A stretch of DNA of 64,000 nucleotides, from contig NZ_CP054916.1 in the NCBI RefSeq assembly GCF_013364155.1, positions 4,957,001-5,021,000 on the forward strand. The letters run 5' to 3'. Numbering within the stretch: the first letter of the stretch is position 1; every line of letters begins with the position of its first letter. The position numbers and the translations under genes were made by a program. The notes below the pieces were generated by a model, which worked only from the letters and a program-made list of their open reading frames with translations, had not been told where the DNA came from and made no database searches. The stretch comes from Streptomyces sp. NA02950. Lineage in GTDB: Bacteria > Actinomycetota > Actinomycetes > Streptomycetales > Streptomycetaceae. Below are positions 46,502 through 54,810 of the stretch, piece by piece.

Positions 46502-48186
46502 CGGCGCGTCTCTCCCACGGCGTCGGTCGTGAGCGGAGGCGTCATCGAACGTACTGAGGCCGGCCCGCTCCCTCCGGCGCTGCTCTCGTGCACGAGGTCG
46601 ACGATCTCGATCACATGCTCAGGACCGGAGAGCACACCGTCCGCCGTCGGGATCCGGACCACGGCGTCGGGGTCCACCAGCTTCAGGCGGACCTCCATGG
46701 TGCCGTCGCCAGTGATTGCCGAGGACTCATGCTCACCTGGCACCCGAGCGGACAGCGCGTCTCCGAGCACCGCGAGGAACAGCCGGAACGCATGCGGGTC
46801 GAGCCCGTCGTCGCCGGCCAGCTCGGACAGCAGGACCGGGCCGCCCGTAGCGAGCCGGGCACGGGCCGCGGCGGTCTGGGCGGCCTCGCGCTCGACCTGC
46901 TCGGCCAGTACCTGCCGTGCCGCGGACCGGTCGGCAACCCGGGTCGGCCGCCCGCGGCGCTCGTACGAACCCGTCTCGCGCAGTCTGGGGCTGATCTCGA
47001 GTGGCGGAGCCTGTGCCCATGGCGTGGTGCCCGGCAGATCCGCGTCCTGCCATGCTGCCTCGGTTTCGGCGTCCACCGTCAGATGGCGGGCCGGGGCGAG
47101 GGCGAAGGCCGCCCGCCACAGCCGGTGCGCTGCGTCGTCATCCGGGGCTTGCGCGAAGAAGCGGGCAAGCGCCCGGAAGTCGGCCGACCGATCGGAGCGA
47201 CCGCCACGCCGTTCGTTGAGCGCGGCCACCGTGTTGACCAGGCTGGTGATCGCGCTGACCGCCGCACCGCGCAGCAGCTTCGCCTGCGACGGTTGTCGGT
47301 TGGACCGGCTGAGAAACCAGTCGGTCAGGCCGCGCCAGCGGTTCTCCCACGCAGTCAGCGCGGCCTGCGACGCAGCCAGCCGGGCCCGTTCCGCTTCCTG
47401 TCCGTCCGCTCCCACCTCCGGCACGGCGTCGCCGGCCTCCCGCTGTGCGGCGGACAGCAGCAGGCGGTCCACACCTGCTGTGTTCAGCTGAGTGAGCAAG
47501 TCTGCAATCTGCGCACCGCGGTTGGCCAGGTCAGCGATGAAGCGGTCGATATATTCCACCAGCCGGTCTTTGTACGCGATGAACGCCTCCTCGTCGCCGT
47601 CCTGGAAGTCGATGGTGCGGCGCAGTGAGGCCATGAACGCCTGGGCGTTGTCGGCGAGGCTGCCGAACCGGTCGGCGAGCGCCAGCAGCGCGAGATGCGC
47701 CTTGGCCGGATCAGGGTCCTTCTGTCGGGCGAGTGCGAGCAGGGCAGCCAGCTGCTCGGCGATGTCCGCCAGGGCCACCGACTGCAGCTGGCCGCGCCGG
47801 CCCAGCGCCTCGTCGTAGACCGCAACCGCTTGCAGCGCGGCCTGGCCGTGACGGGTGAGCTGGTACAGGAAGCGCGCCCGGTGGAAGTCCTCCACCGAGG
47901 TCACCCGGCCGGTGTCGGGGTCCGCACGGAGATTGCCCCAGTCGACCAGCTGGTCCAGCGCGCCGCCGACCGCCTCGATCGGCACCGGCGCCCCGCCCGC
48001 CTCGGACCGCAGCTCCGCGGCGACGTCCTCGGGCCGCAGATGAACGATGAACCGCTCCCTGGCTTCTGCGAAAACGTCCAGGACTCGGTCGTACAGGGCC
48101 GCGTTCGGCGCTTGCAGGTAAGCGAAGGGCTGAGGCGGCGAAGCGCTGGACTTCTCGCCGAACTTCGGACTGGACTTCCCGGACAC
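46498..48186 (-). CDS. jetA: Wadjet JetA: kleisin-like subunit (DUF2397, TIGR02677-like)
   Basis: First gene of the operon, 562 residues. QPFAYLQAPNAALYDRVLDV and the following winged-helix part, FHRARFLYQLTRHGQAALQAV and a long helical middle with FQDGDEEAFIAYKDRLVEYIDRFI are DUF2397 features; the C-terminus has LAGDDGLDPHAFRLFLAVLG. The subunit is thought to bridge the SMC heads. I choose GTG at 48186 (SGKSSPKFGEKSS); an ATG 34 codons upstream would overlap the divergent antitoxin promoter region. It faces the TA pair across about 110 bases. Confidence 0.83.
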   Translation of the reverse strand: MSGKSSPKFGEKSSASPPQPFAYLQAPNAALYDRVLDVFAEARERFIVHLRPEDVAAELRSEAGGAPVPIEAVGGALDQLVDWGNLRADPDTGRVTSVEDFHRARFLYQLTRHGQAALQAVAVYDEALGRRGQLQSVALADIAEQLAALLALARQKDPDPAKAHLALLALADRFGSLADNAQAFMASLRRTIDFQDGDEEAFIAYKDRLVEYIDRFIADLANRGAQIADLLTQLNTAGVDRLLLSAAQREAGDAVPEVGADGQEAERARLAASQAALTAWENRWRGLTDWFLSRSNRQPSQAKLLRGAAVSAITSLVNTVAALNERRGGRSDRSADFRALARFFAQAPDDDAAHRLWRAAFALAPARHLTVDAETEAAWQDADLPGTTPWAQAPPLEISPRLRETGSYERRGRPTRVADRSAARQVLAEQVEREAAQTAAARARLATGGPVLLSELAGDDGLDPHAFRLFLAVLGDALSARVPGEHESSAITGDGTMEVRLKLVDPDAVVRIPTADGVLSGPEHVIEIVDLVHESSAGGSGPASVRSMTPPLTTDAVGETRR

Positions 48187-48272
48187 GCACCCCAGGCTCT
48201 CAGACAGGTCTGACAACGCGGGCGTGAATCGGAAACCGGCCACTCGGAACGGTGGGCGATCCCGTGGGATTA

Positions 48273-48288
48273 CTACCAGTGGTAGCAT
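48273..48288 (+). promoter_or_regulatory. Toxin-antitoxin operator palindrome overlapping a -10 box
   Basis: CTACCA-G-TGGTAG is a perfect palindrome at 48273-48285. It overlaps the -10 candidate TAGCAT (48283-48288), which is seven bases before the antitoxin ATG, so the message is probably leaderless. Binding of the antitoxin here would block its own promoter, the usual autoregulation. Confidence 0.65.
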
Positions 48289-48295
48289 AGGGATT

Positions 48296-48547
48296 ATGGC
48301 CGGTAGTAAGAAGTACTCGATCAGTCTCCCCGAGGACCTCGCGGAGACCGTACGTGCTCATGTCGGACCAGGCGGCTTCTCCGCTTATGTGGCCGAAGCC
48401 CTGGAGCACAGGGTGGCCATGGACAAGCTCCGCGAGATCGTCGCCGACTTCCAGACCGACAACGACCCGCTCTCCCGGGACGAGGTCGAAGCGGCCCGCG
48501 CCCTGCTGCGGCATGACCACCGCGGTGTGGGCGGAACCGCGGCCTGA
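48296..48547 (+). CDS. Ribbon-helix-helix antitoxin (VapB-like)
   Basis: An 83-residue protein. KKYSISLPEDLAETVRAHVG has the alternating beta strand and helix of a ribbon-helix-helix DNA-binding domain; the tail (REIVADFQTDNDPLSRDEVE) is acidic and would wrap the toxin. The ATG at 48296 is chosen because the -10 box and operator lie just before it. Its stop and the toxin start share bases (TGATG). Confidence 0.87.
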   Translation: MAGSKKYSISLPEDLAETVRAHVGPGGFSAYVAEALEHRVAMDKLREIVADFQTDNDPLSRDEVEAARALLRHDHRGVGGTAA

Positions 48548-48939
48548 TGCCTGGCACACTGCTTCTGGACAGCGAGGGCCTGTCCAAGCTCTACCTCAAA
48601 GACCGCGTCGTCGTGACCCTCGTACAGGCGGCCCTGGAGGAGGGCATACGGGTGGCCACGACCGCGATGACCACCCTGGAGGCTGATTACGAGCGCGTGC
48701 ATCCGGCCCGCATCCGGTGGGTGCTGTCCCGTATCGACGTCCATGACGTCACGAAGAGCGTGGCGGACCAGGCTGCCGTGCTGCTGCGCGGCCACCACCT
48801 CCACGGTCACAAGTACGCGATCGACGCCGTTCTCGCCGCCATCGCACGGGCCGCGCCGGCCCCCGTCACCATCCTCACTTCCGATCCCGAGGACATCACC
48901 TTGCTGTGCGGGCCTGCCGTCGTGGTCACCAAGGTCTGA
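48547..48939 (+). CDS. PIN-domain toxin (VapC-like ribonuclease)
   Basis: A 130-residue PIN-domain protein. Acidic residues expected to bind Mg2+ are present: Asp in LLLDSEGLSK, Glu in TTLEADYERV, Asp in YAIDAVLAAIA and Asp in ILTSDPEDI. VapC toxins cleave tRNA or rRNA and are held inactive by the partner antitoxin. The start overlaps the antitoxin stop. Together the pair may stabilise the island. Confidence 0.87.
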   Translation: MPGTLLLDSEGLSKLYLKDRVVVTLVQAALEEGIRVATTAMTTLEADYERVHPARIRWVLSRIDVHDVTKSVADQAAVLLRGHHLHGHKYAIDAVLAAIARAAPAPVTILTSDPEDITLLCGPAVVVTKV

Positions 48940-49035
48940 GCACAAGGCGCCGACGGCATCGCGTACTGCTCAGGCCATGGTTGTGGCCTACGGCCTGGAG
49001 GGGCCGTGGCTTGTGCAGCGCTCCTGACTTGTCCC

Positions 49036-49248
49036 AGGCGTAAGGAGGCAGCCAAGCGCCGGGGTATCAGCGAGGCCGAGATCATCCGGCAGGGCATCCA
49101 TCTCGCCGCCATGGCCAACCGTGTGTGGGAGGAGCCCCTGTTTTCTCGCACCTTCTCGGGATCCGGCCGTACCCCCACCCATGACGACGTACGTGACGCC
49201 GTGGCCGACGCCGTCCAGCGCGAGACCGGCCGGGGGACCGCCGCGTGA
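49036..49248 (+). pseudogene. Remnant of a CopG-type antitoxin
   Basis: RRKEAAKRRGISEAEIIRQGIHLA is the helical part of a ribbon-helix-helix regulator, followed by an antitoxin-like tail. The N-terminal beta strand is missing: in-frame sequence before it (ALLTCP) does not fit, and no start with a ribosome site is seen. No toxin gene follows. Probably a decayed half of a second TA system. Confidence 0.5.
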
Positions 49249-49263
49249 TCACGGAAAGCGTTG

Positions 49264-50682
49264 TCAGGCGCCTTTCAGGTGGCGCATCAGGCGTTCGAAG
49301 TCGTGCCAGCCCGACAGATCCGCCGGGTCGCCCGGGAGGGGGTAGTAGAGGGCGGGGCGGGTCGTGGGGCCGAGCTGGAGGGGCGGTTCGGCGAGGGGGG
49401 TGCGGCGGGCCCGGTCGCCGGGGAGCTCGCGGACCTCCTCCGCTCCGAGGACGAAGGCCAGCGGGACGCCGGGACCTTCGAAGCGGGGCGGGACCATCAG
49501 GTCGCGGCGGGCCTTGCGGAGCTGGAGGAGCATGGACTGGAGGTGATGGCGGGTGGCCAGGATCTCCGCGACCCGGGGGAGCACGCCCAACGGGGGTTCC
49601 TCGTCCGGGCCGTAGCCGAAGGCCAGGGTGATGTCCTCCTCCACGCCCCCCGTCGTGCGGCTGATGCGGACCGTGGCCAGGGCGGGGCGGTCGGGGCTGC
49701 CGACGACCACGAGCCAGGTGGGTTCGGGCGCCCGGTCGCGGGCAACATCCGTCAACTGGCGCAGGGACCAGGGGAGATTGGCGGGTTCGGCGGTGCCCCA
49801 GCCGGCCGGGGGGTCGCCGGTCAGTTCGCGCCAGACCGACTCCAGGGCGCCGCCGAGGACGAGGCGGTCGTCGGCGGGGTGAACGGTGCGGAAGGTGAGG
49901 GCCAGTTGGCGTTCACCGGTGTCGGCGAACTCCTGATAGGCGGTGGCCACCGGGGTGCGGGGATCGTCCGGGGTGGCGTCGGCGGACTCGACCGGGGCGA
50001 ACAGGCCGTTCTGCCAGCGCAGTACGGCGCCGGAGAGGCCGTCGTAGTAGCCCTCCTTCTCGTCCTGGACGACCCAGCGCGAGGGCCAGCCGCCGAGGCT
50101 GTTGCGGACGGCTGGGGAGAGCCGGGCGTCGGTGGAGGTGACGATCTGGAGGCCGAGTTCGGCGCGGGCGGTGGCGCGGCGCGCGTCCGCGAGCCAGGCC
50201 GTCATGGCGACCACCGGGCGGTCCTGGATGACAACGGCGACCTTGTCGGTGAGGACGTCGACGGCGGGCTGCGCGGCCGCGGGCGTGGGCGCCACGCCCA
50301 CCCCCTCCGAGGCCACCACGGTCAGGGAGCGCGCGGCCTCCGGCGGCCAGGCGGAGCCACCGGTCAGGGACGCCAGCCGGGCCGCGAAGGTGCCCGCGAG
50401 CCGTTCCGCCTCCTCGACCCCGGTGGCGGCACGGGCCTCGGTCCACCAGAACGGCACCGGAGGCGGAGTGGCCCCGAGCAGCCGCTCGGCCTCGCCCGCC
50501 ACCTGTACGAGCACCGGCGCCTCCACGGAGACCAGCGGCCGCCCCTCCGGGTCGCAGAGCTGGACAACGGCGTCCTCACCCGTGGTGCCCATCAGCTTGT
50601 CGGGGCCTCCGGAGAGCAGGCCCGCCAGCACGCTCAACGGGTCGGGCATCTTCTGCGTGAGGGTGATGACGTCCTTGGTCAT
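49264..50682 (-). CDS. DUF6177 family protein, type VII secretion locus
   Basis: A 472-residue cytosolic protein without signal or membrane segment. The N-terminus MTKDVITLTQKMPDPLSVLA is typical of the DUF6177 proteins that accompany streptomycete Esx loci. The middle has SLGGWPSRWVVQDEKEGYYDG and a C-terminal PALYYPLPGDPADLSGWHDFE. Function is unknown; the constant neighbourhood suggests a chaperone or assembly role in secretion, which is inference. It is 123 bases after the eccC stop and probably the last gene of the locus. Confidence 0.8.
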   Translation of the reverse strand: MTKDVITLTQKMPDPLSVLAGLLSGGPDKLMGTTGEDAVVQLCDPEGRPLVSVEAPVLVQVAGEAERLLGATPPPVPFWWTEARAATGVEEAERLAGTFAARLASLTGGSAWPPEAARSLTVVASEGVGVAPTPAAAQPAVDVLTDKVAVVIQDRPVVAMTAWLADARRATARAELGLQIVTSTDARLSPAVRNSLGGWPSRWVVQDEKEGYYDGLSGAVLRWQNGLFAPVESADATPDDPRTPVATAYQEFADTGERQLALTFRTVHPADDRLVLGGALESVWRELTGDPPAGWGTAEPANLPWSLRQLTDVARDRAPEPTWLVVVGSPDRPALATVRISRTTGGVEEDITLAFGYGPDEEPPLGVLPRVAEILATRHHLQSMLLQLRKARRDLMVPPRFEGPGVPLAFVLGAEEVRELPGDRARRTPLAEPPLQLGPTTRPALYYPLPGDPADLSGWHDFERLMRHLKGA

Positions 50683-50805
50683 GGGGTTCCCGTCCGATCC
50701 TTCGTTGTCCTTGGGGTCCTTGGGGGCCTGGGGGTCTGGTGGCCGGGGGCCTGAGTGGCTGGGATGCCTGGGGTACGCCTGGCCGGCTCGCGCGCGCGTC
50801 CGGCG

Positions 50806-53800
50806 TCAGCCGTCCGTGTACACCGTCTGGATCAGCCGGTTCGGATGGCTCCGCCGGATCAACACCCCACGCCCGGCGGGCTGCTTCGCGGCGTACACGC
50901 CCGGGAACAGCTGCCCTTCGCCGCGGTCTCCCGTCATCACCAGTGCCGAGGCCCCCGATTCACGCAGACCCATCACCAGCGGTTCGTACATCCCGCGCGA
51001 GGCGCCCGCGACCCGGCGCGTCAGTACGAAGTGGAGGCCGAGGTCGACCGCCGAGGGGACGTACGGCAGGAAGGGCGCGAGCGGTGCCTGCCCCGCGGTG
51101 GTCAGCACGTCGTAGTCGTCGACCAGGACCACGATCCGCGGACCGCTGCCCCAACTGCCCGGCTCCAGGTCCTCAGTGTCCGCGGCGTCCGCGTTTTCGT
51201 CGGGTAGCCGCTTCTCCAGTTCGGTGGCGATGCCGGCGGCCAGGCCCCCGCACATCCGGGCGTTGTACGCGTACCCGCCGCGGAACTCCTCGGGTATCGC
51301 GCCGCGCAGCCCGCGCCGCGGATCCATCACCGCGAAGACCAGGTCGTCCTCGCCGTAGCGCTCGATGAGACCGTGCGCGATGGTCATGAGGAGGTTGGTC
51401 TTGCCGCATTCGCTGTCGCCGAGCACCAGCAGATGCTGGTCGTGCTCGAACAGATCGAGGGTCACGGGCGCCAGCGCGGACTGGTCCAGGCCGATCGGCA
51501 CCCGCGTGGGCTCGGCGGCCGGGCCCGGCAGCAGTGCGGGCTCCAGCATGTGCGGCAGCACCCGTACGGGCTGGGCGACTTCACCGTTCCATGTGGCGCG
51601 GACGGTGCGGGCCGTGCGCTCCAGGACGGCGCCCAGATCCGCGGTGTCGGCGAGCCCGTCCGTACGGGCCAGCGCGACCTGCGCGAAGAGCTTGCCGTCG
51701 GTGAGGACGCGGCCGGGCTCGTCGGGCGCCAGGGTCTTCGCGAGCTTGCGGTCGATGCTGGACTCGCTCGGGTCGTTCAGACGCAGTTCGACACGGGTGC
51801 CGAAGTTGGACTGGGTGGCGATGCGGACGTCGTTCCAGCGCAGCATGGCCGCGACGACATGGATCCCGTAGCCGCCGCCCCGCTTGAGGATGTCGACGAC
51901 CGCGTCGTCCAGCTCCTCGAAGTCGTCGCGCAGCGCCCCGAAACCGTCGATCATGAGCACGATCTCGGCGGAGGCGAGCTCCGGCAGCTGACCGGCCGCG
52001 TGCAGGGAGCGCAACTGCTCGACGGAGTCGATGCCGTGCCGGCGGAAGAGGTCCTCGCGGGTCGCGAGCATGGTCCGCACCTCTTCGACGGTGCGCCCGG
52101 CGCGCTCGCGGTCGGCGCGCCCCGCGACCCCACCGACATGCGGCAGTCCGGACAGCGCCTGGAGCCCCCCGCCCACCAGGTCGAGGGCGTAGACGCCGAC
52201 CTCCTGCGGGGTGTGGGTCAGGGCGAGGGAGAGGGCGAGGGTGCGCAGCAGCGTCGTCTTGCCGGACTGCGGGCCGCCGATGACGGCCGCGTGGCCGCCC
52301 GCCACCGTGAGGTCGAGGTACCACCGGCCCTGCCACTGCTTGGTGGGGTCGTCGAGCAGCCCGAGCGGTACCTGGAGCTGTCCGCGGCGCCCCGCGAGCT
52401 GCGTACCGCGCGTGCCGACGTCCAGCGGGCCCGCGACCTTGTCCAGCGCGATGGCATCGGGCAGCGGGGGCAGCCAGATGCGGCGCACCGGGGCGGCGGC
52501 GTCCGCGAGTTGCCCCACCATGACGCCCAGCTCGGTCGGCCCGGTCTCACGGCGCCGCATCGCGGGCTCCTGCTCGCCCGGCCCCTCCGGTTCGGTGAGG
52601 GTGTTGTACGCCGGGTACTCCAGCGCGAGCGGACCGGTGTCCTCCTCCTCCTCGCCGCGCTGGACGGGCCCGCGGTAGGCGCCGGAGACGTAACTCGCCT
52701 TGAAGCGCTCGTAGTGGCTGGTGTCGACCTTCAGGAAGCCGAAGCCGGGCAGCGGCGGCAGGTGGAAGGCGTCCGTCGTGTCCAGGACCGTACGGGACTC
52801 GTCGGCGGAGAACGTGCGCAGGCCCAGCCGGTAGGAGAGGTAGGTGTCGAGCCCCTTGAGCTTGCCGCTTTCGATGCGCTGGCTGGACAGCAGCAGATGC
52901 ACCCCGATGGAGCGGCCGATGCGGCCGATGGACAGGAACAGGTCGATGAAATCCGGTTTGGCGGTGAGGAGTTCACCGAACTCGTCGATGACCACGAAGA
53001 GATGCGGCAGCGGCTCCAGGTCGGGCCGCTTCTCGGCGCGCAGTGCGGTGTAGTGACCGATGTCGGCGACGTTGCCCGCGTCCTTGAGGACCTGCTGACG
53101 GCGCTTGACCTCGCCCGCGAGCGAGGCGTGGACGCGCTCGACCAGTCCCGCCTGGTTCTCCAGGTTGGTGATGACACCCGCGACATGCGGCAGTCCGGCG
53201 AACGGGGCGAAGGTCGCGCCGCCCTTGTAGTCGACCAGGACCAGGGCGAGGTCCTCGGGGGGATGCGTGGCGACGAGCGCGAGCACGAGGGTGCGCAACA
53301 GCTCCGACTTTCCGGAACCGGTCGCGCCCACGCACAGCCCGTGCGGGCCCATACCGAGTTCGGAGGACTCCTTGAGGTCGAGGAGCACCGGGTCGTGGGA
53401 GTCGCTGATGCCGATGGGCACGCGCAGGAAGGCGCGTTCACTTCGCGGCGCCCACAGGCGTGGCACGTCCAGCCGGGCCACGTCGTCGATGCCGAGCAGT
53501 TCGGCGAAGTCGACGGGGCCGGACAGCGGGGCGTCGACGAGCGATTCGGCGGACAGCCGCAGCGGCGCGATCATCCGGGCCAGCCCTTCGGCGAACGGGA
53601 TACCCACCTCGTCCACCGTCCCGTGGGCGCTGATCGGCTCCTGCTCGCGCAGGTCCTCGATGACGACCTGGTCGCCGTCGACCGTGATCCGGACGCTCAC
53701 CTGCCCCGGCTCCTGGACCCGCCGCTCCAGCAGATGGAGCACGGTGACGCCCATCTCGCGCAGCCCCACCGCATCGTCGGGGCGCGGCAGGTCGACGGCG

Positions 53801-54792
53801 TCCTCACCGTGCCCGTCGGCCACCACGAGGAGCCGGGACGTCATGGACAGCGCGTCCACACCGGACAGACCCCGGCGCACCTCGGCCGCGTACGAGGCGC
53901 GGCGGCGCAGCTCGGGCCCGATCTGCCGGGCGAGCTGGGGCAGTGAGGGGGCGATGCGGCGGGCGGCGACGGGGCCGTCGAACTGCTCGGTGTCGAGCAG
54001 ATGCGGCAGCCACTTCACCCACTCCCAGTCGGCCATCCGCTCACCCGGCACGCCGAGCGCCATCGCCGCGTCGTCCGGTGCGTGGGTGGCGGCGGTCTGC
54101 ACGAGCAGGGCGCGCACCACGCGCAGACCGTCCTCGCGCGGGCCGATGACGCTGATGTTGCCGACACGGTCCAGGGGCACGGTGAGCGGGAGTTCGGTGC
54201 CGGTGCGGAAGCGGGCCATCAGCGCCGACGCCTCGTTGAGCATGAAGCGGTCGGGCGGGGTGAGGACGGACGAGCCCTGCTGGGCGACGGTGAGGTCGCG
54301 TACGGGCATTTCGCCGGTGCCCACGCGCACGCGCAGGAAGTCCCCGTCGAGACGGCGGCGTTCCCACAGCCGGGCGGGGTCGCGCACGATGTCGTACAGG
54401 GCGTCCGGCGGCGGGTTGAGCACATCGGCCCGCTCCCGGCGCTCACGCTCCTCACCGGCCAGTTCCTCGCGGAGGTCTTCCAGATAGGTCAGGTACGCCT
54501 CGCGCTGGGTGCGCCGGGTGCGCTGGGCCTTGCCGCGCTGGGAGAAGACGAGACCCAGGGAACCGATGATCGTGACGACGACGATGATCGCGCCGAGCCC
54601 GGCGAACTGGCTGTTGCGGACGACCGTCATCATCACGACGGACGACAGCACACCGGCGACGGGCAGCATGGACATCGCGACGTTGCCCGACTTCCCCTCG
54701 GGGAGGTTGGGCGGAGCCTCGATGGTGCGCGCCTCGGAGGGGGCCGGGGGGCGGGTGGTCCGGGCCGGGCGGTGGATCAGTCGGGTACTCAT
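50806..54792 (-). CDS. eccC: Type VII secretion ATPase EccC (fused EccCa/EccCb)
   Basis: The motor of the Esx secretion system, 1328 residues. Two N-terminal membrane helices (about 35-85) precede three FtsK/SpoIIIE-type ATPase domains with Walker A at VGATGSGKSELL (about 490), IGGPQSGKTTLL (about 840) and LGDSECGKTNLL (about 1127). Walker B of the first is LFVVIDEFGELL. The first domain is canonical; the second and third carry partly deviant B motifs, as usual. Substrates such as WXG100 dimers bind the last domain. ATG at 54792 follows GAGGAC. It is 18 bases from the MinD-like gene. Confidence 0.95.
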   Translation of the reverse strand: MSTRLIHRPARTTRPPAPSEARTIEAPPNLPEGKSGNVAMSMLPVAGVLSSVVMMTVVRNSQFAGLGAIIVVVTIIGSLGLVFSQRGKAQRTRRTQREAYLTYLEDLREELAGEERERRERADVLNPPPDALYDIVRDPARLWERRRLDGDFLRVRVGTGEMPVRDLTVAQQGSSVLTPPDRFMLNEASALMARFRTGTELPLTVPLDRVGNISVIGPREDGLRVVRALLVQTAATHAPDDAAMALGVPGERMADWEWVKWLPHLLDTEQFDGPVAARRIAPSLPQLARQIGPELRRRASYAAEVRRGLSGVDALSMTSRLLVVADGHGEDAVDLPRPDDAVGLREMGVTVLHLLERRVQEPGQVSVRITVDGDQVVIEDLREQEPISAHGTVDEVGIPFAEGLARMIAPLRLSAESLVDAPLSGPVDFAELLGIDDVARLDVPRLWAPRSERAFLRVPIGISDSHDPVLLDLKESSELGMGPHGLCVGATGSGKSELLRTLVLALVATHPPEDLALVLVDYKGGATFAPFAGLPHVAGVITNLENQAGLVERVHASLAGEVKRRQQVLKDAGNVADIGHYTALRAEKRPDLEPLPHLFVVIDEFGELLTAKPDFIDLFLSIGRIGRSIGVHLLLSSQRIESGKLKGLDTYLSYRLGLRTFSADESRTVLDTTDAFHLPPLPGFGFLKVDTSHYERFKASYVSGAYRGPVQRGEEEEDTGPLALEYPAYNTLTEPEGPGEQEPAMRRRETGPTELGVMVGQLADAAAPVRRIWLPPLPDAIALDKVAGPLDVGTRGTQLAGRRGQLQVPLGLLDDPTKQWQGRWYLDLTVAGGHAAVIGGPQSGKTTLLRTLALSLALTHTPQEVGVYALDLVGGGLQALSGLPHVGGVAGRADRERAGRTVEEVRTMLATREDLFRRHGIDSVEQLRSLHAAGQLPELASAEIVLMIDGFGALRDDFEELDDAVVDILKRGGGYGIHVVAAMLRWNDVRIATQSNFGTRVELRLNDPSESSIDRKLAKTLAPDEPGRVLTDGKLFAQVALARTDGLADTADLGAVLERTARTVRATWNGEVAQPVRVLPHMLEPALLPGPAAEPTRVPIGLDQSALAPVTLDLFEHDQHLLVLGDSECGKTNLLMTIAHGLIERYGEDDLVFAVMDPRRGLRGAIPEEFRGGYAYNARMCGGLAAGIATELEKRLPDENADAADTEDLEPGSWGSGPRIVVLVDDYDVLTTAGQAPLAPFLPYVPSAVDLGLHFVLTRRVAGASRGMYEPLVMGLRESGASALVMTGDRGEGQLFPGVYAAKQPAGRGVLIRRSHPNRLIQTVYTDG

Positions 54793-54810
54793 CGGCGTCC
54801 GTCCTCGGGA

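Larger units (their letters stand above)
37215..49263. other. Accessory defence island downstream of tRNA-Thr
   Basis: Between the conserved topA-tmk-holB-tRNA block and the type VII secretion locus lies a segment with defence and toxin-antitoxin genes: a broken methylase-specificity gene, the Wadjet-type JetABCD operon, a VapBC-like pair and an antitoxin remnant. The methylase part is visibly less GC-rich than flanking DNA. The tRNA 3' end is a common integration site, but I find no integrase and no copy of the tRNA end near 49250, so recent integrase-mediated entry is not shown. Confidence 0.5.

Noticed and set aside
37215..49263. Direct repeat of the tRNA 3' end marking the right border of the island
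   Set aside because: I looked for TTCGATTCCC or CCTTAGGCGGC near 49250 and found none, so no attachment site is called.
51373..53946. 857-codon plus-strand open frame
   Set aside because: Antisense to eccC, whose three ATPase domains are intact.
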